This document shows positions 7,202 through 10,912 of a stretch of DNA of 10,912 nt, in pieces. Source of the DNA: Calditrichota bacterium (GTDB taxonomy: Bacteria > Calditrichota > Calditrichia > RBG-13-44-9); NCBI GenBank assembly GCA_024276455.1, contig JAJRXE010000417.1, positions 1-10,912 of the forward strand. Reading direction: 5' to 3'. The stretch's first letter is position 1, and every line of letters begins with the position of its first letter. Both the position numbers and the translations under genes were made by a program. Under the pieces are notes generated by a model. It was not told where the DNA came from. It did not search any database and worked only from the letters and a program-made list of their open reading frames with translations.

Positions 7202-9481
7202 TTACGATTTAAACAATTTTCGGCGTTTCAAATCGTGGCCGTAGTACTGGTAGTAATGGTAATAGTAATAGTAGAAATAGCTTCCGTAGGATTTTTCAAT
7301 TTTCACACTGTTCAACAGGCAACCAAAGATATTTGCTTCCACATTTTCCAGAAGCATTTTCGCCCGTCGCACCGCCTCCCGGTGGGTTTGGTGCGCTTTA
7401 ATGACCAGCACCACCCCGTCCACCATGGTACTCAGCAGGGCGGAATCGGTCACCGCAATCACCGGGGGACTGTCGAACAGCACCACGTCAAATTGCTCCT
7501 TCACCTCTGCGATGAACTGCTTCATTTCGTCTGAACCCAATAACTCCGAGGGATTGGGCGGCAACGGCCCCGAGGTAATTATGAAAAGATTGTCAATAAA
7601 AGAAGGTTTGATGATGTCGTCCAGACCGGCTTTTGCCACCAGGTAATTTGTAACCCCCACCTCTTTTTTTAGATTAAAGATGGAGTGAATCACTGGACGG
7701 CGCAGGTCGGTGTCCACAATTACGGTTTTACTTCCCAACTGCGCCAGCGTAATCGCCAGGTTCACCACCGTCGTGGATTTTCCTTCTTTCGGTGCGGAGC
7801 TGGTGACCAGAATAACGTGTTTTTCTTTGCGGTGATTTTTAAAGTAAAGATTGGTTCGAAAGGTCCGATAGGCTTCGGAAATTGGGGATTTAGGATCAAA
7901 GTGCGTAATTAAGCGGGGAATAATTTGAGCCGCCTCGAAGGTTTCGTCCAGCTCTTCGGTCTTGCGCCGGGCTTTCTCCACCACCTCCTTGGGAGAAATT
8001 TCCGGAATGGTCGCCAGAATGGAAAAACCCATTCTCTCCAATTCGTCTGGATGCTTGATGGAATCGTCGAAGTATTCGCGCAGGAAGGTCAATCCGATGC
8101 CCAATCCGAGCCCCAGAATAGCCCCCAGGAGCAGATTCAACTTCTTTTTGGGTTTGATGGGTAATTCCGGCATCTCCGGACGATCTAAAATCCGAATGTT
8201 TTCATTCTGTCCAGCTTCGGTAATCTTGGTTTCCTCCAATTTCTCCGTCATGAGCATGTAAGTACGCTGGTCAACCTCCACCTGCCGCTTCAGTCGGGCG
8301 AGCTCTAACGCCTGTTTGGGCAGGTAAGCTAATTGCCGCTCGTAGCTGTTTACCACGTCCTGCAAGGCCGCAATTTTTGCTTGCAAGCCTTTGATGTTGG
8401 TCTCCAATTCCAGAATTTTAATGGTCAGATTTTGAGCCACCAGCAAGGGATCTTGTACCATATCCGACGAGGCAATGTTTTGCGCCTCTTCCTGCAAACG
8501 CTTGCGCAAGGCTTCCATCCGATTGGTCAGGCTCTCCAATTGCAACCGGTACTCCCCCGGATCGATGCGATCCTGCGAGAGCAAGGTCTCGTAAGTCACC
8601 TTTTCTGCCGCCAGACGGGCGTATTCTTTCTGAAGCTCTTCCAGCAAAGGGGTGGCCGCCACGGTGAGGTTAGCTGCCAGATTGCGTTTCCGCTCTTCCA
8701 ATTGCCGTTCCAGCGATTTTTTCTGTTCCTGATAAGCATCCATCTCCACCAGCGCTTGTTCCAATTGGGCCTGACTTTCCGCCAACCGGGTAATTAATTC
8801 ACTGGTCGATTCATCCAGAGAGACCAGCTTTTCCCGCTCCTGATACTCTTTGAGTACTTCCTCCGACTCTTTCAGCTCCTCGCTTTTACGCTGCAATTGT
8901 TTCTCGAGAAACTGGCGCAGTTGACGGTAATCCGATTGATTGAATTCCCGCACAATCTCGCGGTAAGTTTCCATTAATAAATTGCAAATTTTAGCCGCCT
9001 CGTAAGGCGATCCGGCATCGAAACTAATCTCAATAACGTCGGTGTCTTTCTTCGGCGACACCTCCAGATGTTTCGAAATCCATTCAATCTGATCCTGGTA
9101 GTCCATGAAGGTGCCGTCATCGGCCGGTTGAAAGATTTTCAGAGAATCCCGGAATGCCGAGGCTTCGAGCTTCTGGACCAGCCGCTGAGCTAAAAAACGG
9201 CTCCTCAAGATTTCCACCTGATTGGTAATCAAGGTACTCTGATTACCAAGGTAATTCAAATTAAAAATCGCCCGCTCCATGGTGCCTTTGCTTTCCACAA
9301 TAATTTTTCCCGATGCACGGTAAACTTTGGGAGCGGTAAAAGTGTAAAACGCCGTGGACAGCAAAATGACCACAAACGAGATGGAAATAATCCAGCGTCC
9401 CCGGTAAAACACCCGAATGTAATCCTGCAGGGTCACCTGTTGCTGTTCATTCTTCGGCGTACGAACAGGCTTTCTATCCAC
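7202..9481 (-). CDS. Wzc-type polysaccharide co-polymerase with C-terminal bacterial tyrosine autokinase
   Basis: Inner-membrane protein that controls chain length and export of capsule or exopolysaccharide and phosphorylates its own tyrosines. The 759 residues show a Wzz-like domain with a first membrane segment at about 30-50, a long periplasmic coiled coil (about 180-430), a Pro-rich stretch leading to a second membrane segment (about 447-467), then a cytoplasmic BY-kinase domain. The oligomerisation motif EAYRTFR (536-542) precedes Walker A SSAPKEGKST (561-570), Walker A' VIVDTDLRRP (587-596) and Walker B VVLFDSPP (666-673). The tail (732-747) has 11 tyrosines in 16 residues. All kinase motifs are intact, and fusion of both domains is the usual Wzc/GumC-like form in Gram-negatives. 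The start is GTG at 9481; only a weak GGGG lies upstream (7-nt spacer), suggesting poor or regulated initiation. Wza exporter and Wzb phosphatase partners are not in the window. Confidence 0.95.
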   Translation of the reverse strand: MDRKPVRTPKNEQQQVTLQDYIRVFYRGRWIISISFVVILLSTAFYTFTAPKVYRASGKIIVESKGTMERAIFNLNYLGNQSTLITNQVEILRSRFLAQRLVQKLEASAFRDSLKIFQPADDGTFMDYQDQIEWISKHLEVSPKKDTDVIEISFDAGSPYEAAKICNLLMETYREIVREFNQSDYRQLRQFLEKQLQRKSEELKESEEVLKEYQEREKLVSLDESTSELITRLAESQAQLEQALVEMDAYQEQKKSLERQLEERKRNLAANLTVAATPLLEELQKEYARLAAEKVTYETLLSQDRIDPGEYRLQLESLTNRMEALRKRLQEEAQNIASSDMVQDPLLVAQNLTIKILELETNIKGLQAKIAALQDVVNSYERQLAYLPKQALELARLKRQVEVDQRTYMLMTEKLEETKITEAGQNENIRILDRPEMPELPIKPKKKLNLLLGAILGLGLGIGLTFLREYFDDSIKHPDELERMGFSILATIPEISPKEVVEKARRKTEELDETFEAAQIIPRLITHFDPKSPISEAYRTFRTNLYFKNHRKEKHVILVTSSAPKEGKSTTVVNLAITLAQLGSKTVIVDTDLRRPVIHSIFNLKKEVGVTNYLVAKAGLDDIIKPSFIDNLFIITSGPLPPNPSELLGSDEMKQFIAEVKEQFDVVLFDSPPVIAVTDSALLSTMVDGVVLVIKAHQTHREAVRRAKMLLENVEANIFGCLLNSVKIEKSYGSYFYYYYYHYYQYYGHDLKRRKLFKS
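7241..7288 (-). other. Tyrosine-cluster segment of the kinase gene (autophosphorylation tail)
   Basis: These 16 codons encode residues 732-747 of the kinase and contain 11 tyrosines, including five in a row (737-741), interrupted only by Gly, Ser, Phe, His and Gln. TAC and TAT alternate irregularly, so it is not a pure trinucleotide slip. In the BY-kinase family such tails are the substrates for trans-phosphorylation between neighbouring subunits in the ring. A basic tail, HDLKRRKLFKS, follows. Confidence 0.85.
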
Positions 9482-9604
9482 AATAAAACCCCATTATTAT
9501 TTTTGGTTACCACTATTACAGTTTCTTTTGATTTTTCATTAAATTTCTTTAAGAACGAAAAGGAAAATTCATTATCGGCAACTGGTGAGTTAATTTGAGG
9601 GTCT

Positions 9605-10237
9605 TTACAACCGCAAATCAACTACCTCGACTCCCTCTGGTGGAGTAAAATGAAATTTCTTTTCAATTCCGGGGGGATTCATCTGGATGTCTTCCACCAG
9701 ATATTCCGATTCGTTGTCATTGTAATCCAGGTAAACCACCCGGTAAATATCCCAGCTTTTATCCGCAATCCAGACCTTAATGCTTTGAAAGAAATTTTCC
9801 TCCGGAACTTTCGGAACCAATTTCACAACGTAATATTTTTTTCCCTTAATCTTCTCTTCTTTGACAATTTGAGTGTAATACAGATCGTTGATTTTGTAAA
9901 GAAAATTATTTAGAAAAATGTCCTGCTGGGATTTTTTGGCGTAATCAATCAGCACCTGATTTTCCAGTTTATTGTAACGCCAAAATGTTTTTCCGTCGCT
10001 CACAATTACCTGATCCTCTGTTTCCAGCCGGAATTTATCTTCTCCCATTAACCAAAGTGTGCCAAAAATCTCACTTTTTGTATTGGTTAATTTAAAATAA
10101 TTCACCTGTTTAAAATCAACTTTTAGCGCCTGAACCTTTTTGTATTTCTTCTGAAAATTTTTAATGACCTTCTCCACTTTCGTTGCGGCGCTCAGGCTTA
10201 AAACCAGGATTAACATCAGGGGCAATATCTTTTTCAT
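9605..10237 (-). CDS. lolA: Outer-membrane lipoprotein carrier protein LolA
   Basis: Periplasmic chaperone that takes lipoproteins from the LolCDE release complex at the inner membrane and passes them to the outer membrane. The 210 residues begin with a signal peptide (MKK, then a hydrophobic stretch to about residue 16, with likely cleavage after Ala17 or Ala18). The mature part has the half-barrel pattern of the family: VDFKQVNY (40-47), IFGTLWLMGEDKFRLE (57-72) and VIVSDGKTFWRYN (77-89), the last closely matching the VSDGKT-W-YN segment of LolA, and the end reads FTPPEGVEVVD. The ATG at 10237 is preceded by AGGAGAG with a 6-nt spacer. It lies 19 nt after the ftsK stop; ftsK-lolA adjacency is well known in Gram-negatives and supports the call. 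It is more AT-rich and Lys-rich than its neighbours. No LolB is visible. Confidence 0.92.
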   Translation of the reverse strand: MKKILPLMLILVLSLSAATKVEKVIKNFQKKYKKVQALKVDFKQVNYFKLTNTKSEIFGTLWLMGEDKFRLETEDQVIVSDGKTFWRYNKLENQVLIDYAKKSQQDIFLNNFLYKINDLYYTQIVKEEKIKGKKYYVVKLVPKVPEENFFQSIKVWIADKSWDIYRVVYLDYNDNESEYLVEDIQMNPPGIEKKFHFTPPEGVEVVDLRL

Positions 10238-10256
10238 TTATTTCTCTCCTTAATTA

Positions 10257-10912
10257 TTATACCTCGTCCGGGGAATCGGAACGGTAGTCAGAGATCAGCA
10301 CATCGCGGGCTTTTCCCTCTTTTACCGGTCCCACAATTCCCGCTTCTTCCAGTTCATCCACAATTCGGGCAGCCCGGGCATAACCGATTTTCAGTTTACG
10401 CTGTAACAGCGAAACTGATCCCTGCTGGTAGCGAATGACGATTTCTTTTGCTTTTTCAAACAGTTCATCCCGTTCAAACGCCCTCTTTGTCGTTGCCGAG
10501 AGGGTTTCTTTTTTGCGGATGAGTTTCAATTCATAGGGCGGAAATTTAGGCTGGCGACGAATGTGTTTAATAATTCGTTCTACTTCCTCGGTCGTAATTA
10601 ACGCATTCTGCAGACGGATAGGTTTAATTTTTCCCGGCGGGAAGAACAACATATCGCCATTGCCGATCAACTGCTCGGCTCCGTACATATCCAGAATAGT
10701 CTTGGAATCCGGGCGAGTCGCCACCTGGTAAGCGATTCGGGCGGGAAAATTCGCCTTAATCAATCCGGTAATAATGTCCACCGAGGGGCGCTGGGTGGCC
10801 AGAATCAGGTGAATTCCCACCGCCCGAGCCATCTGGGCAAGCCGGGTAATCGGTTCCTCCACTTCCCGGGAGGCGGTTAACATCAAATCCGCCAATTCGT
10901 CTATGACCACCA
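10257..10912 (-). CDS. ftsK: DNA translocase FtsK, C-terminal part (5' end beyond window)
   Basis: Hexameric ATP-driven DNA pump at the division septum that moves chromosome ends and aids dimer resolution. Only the last 218 residues are here and the frame is open at the right edge, so the first visible codons (GTG GTC) are internal. The fragment opens with Walker B VVIDELADLM, continues through the motor motifs LATQRPSVDIITGLIKANFP and FPARIAYQVATRPDSKTILD, then GAEQLIGNGDMLF. It closes with the winged-helix gamma domain (about the last 65 residues: LFEKAKEIV, GSVSLLQRKLKIGYARAARIVDELEEAGIVGP) that reads oriented DNA signals. Walker A, the linker and the membrane domain lie outside the window. 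The stop is TAA at 10259-10257, and lolA begins 19 nt later in the same direction. Confidence 0.97.
   Translation of the reverse strand, partial: VVIDELADLMLTASREVEEPITRLAQMARAVGIHLILATQRPSVDIITGLIKANFPARIAYQVATRPDSKTILDMYGAEQLIGNGDMLFFPPGKIKPIRLQNALITTEEVERIIKHIRRQPKFPPYELKLIRKKETLSATTKRAFERDELFEKAKEIVIRYQQGSVSLLQRKLKIGYARAARIVDELEEAGIVGPVKEGKARDVLISDYRSDSPDEV

Noticed and set aside
6069..7244. Plus-strand open frame of 391 codons opposite ugd
   Set aside because: It is the mirror of the well-supported ugd gene; its His/Asn/Phe-rich translation matches no family I recognise.
9571..9576. GATAAT on the minus strand as a -10 box upstream of the kinase
   Set aside because: No acceptable -35 sequence lies 16-18 nt upstream, so a sigma70 promoter cannot be supported.
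9433..9621. Minus-strand 62-codon frame bridging lolA and the kinase
   Set aside because: It begins inside lolA, ends inside the kinase gene in another frame, and has no recognisable motif.

Overview
The window reads as chromosomal DNA from a Gram-negative (two-membrane) bacterium. It carries a periplasmic lipoprotein carrier (LolA), a TamB-type inner-to-outer-membrane protein and a capsule/exopolysaccharide-type tyrosine kinase. Every convincing gene lies on the minus strand. Base composition is moderate, with the lolA end more AT-rich. The style of the FtsK, UDP-glucose dehydrogenase and tyrosine-kinase proteins suggests the FCB side of the tree (a Calditrichota-like lineage would fit), but that is an impression and not a demonstrated placement. 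No tRNA, rRNA, CRISPR array, insertion sequence or phage gene was recognised.

Layout in the direction of transcription (right to left): the C-terminal part of the DNA translocase FtsK (cut by the right edge); lolA, 19 nt later; a 759-residue Wzz/Wzc-type polysaccharide co-polymerase fused to a tyrosine autokinase; UDP-glucose 6-dehydrogenase; a UDP-glucuronate 4-epimerase-like SDR enzyme; and a UDP-N-acetylglucosamine 6-dehydrogenase-like enzyme. An intrinsic terminator follows the last of these about 30 nt after its stop. No terminator is visible between ftsK and that point, so the six genes could be read as one unit, although the 123-nt gap before the kinase gene could hold its own promoter. 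A separate unit then starts about 180 nt further on: a very long TamB-like gene with an N-terminal membrane anchor, open for 1,056 codons and cut by the left edge.

How it fits together: the three sugar-nucleotide enzymes would make UDP-glucuronate, UDP-galacturonate and a UDP-N-acetylhexosaminuronate, acidic precursors for a surface polysaccharide. The kinase would control chain length and export of that polymer. LolA and TamB serve outer-membrane lipoprotein and lipid/protein traffic. The theme is envelope construction. No glycosyltransferase, flippase, polymerase, Wza-type exporter or tyrosine phosphatase lies inside the window, so the rest of the polysaccharide machinery must be elsewhere.

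No previously undescribed system was found. The points most worth a second look are the extreme tyrosine-rich tail of the kinase, the large TamB-like reading frame at the left edge, the GC-rich hairpin between the dehydrogenase and epimerase genes, and the joining of ftsK-lolA to polysaccharide genes.
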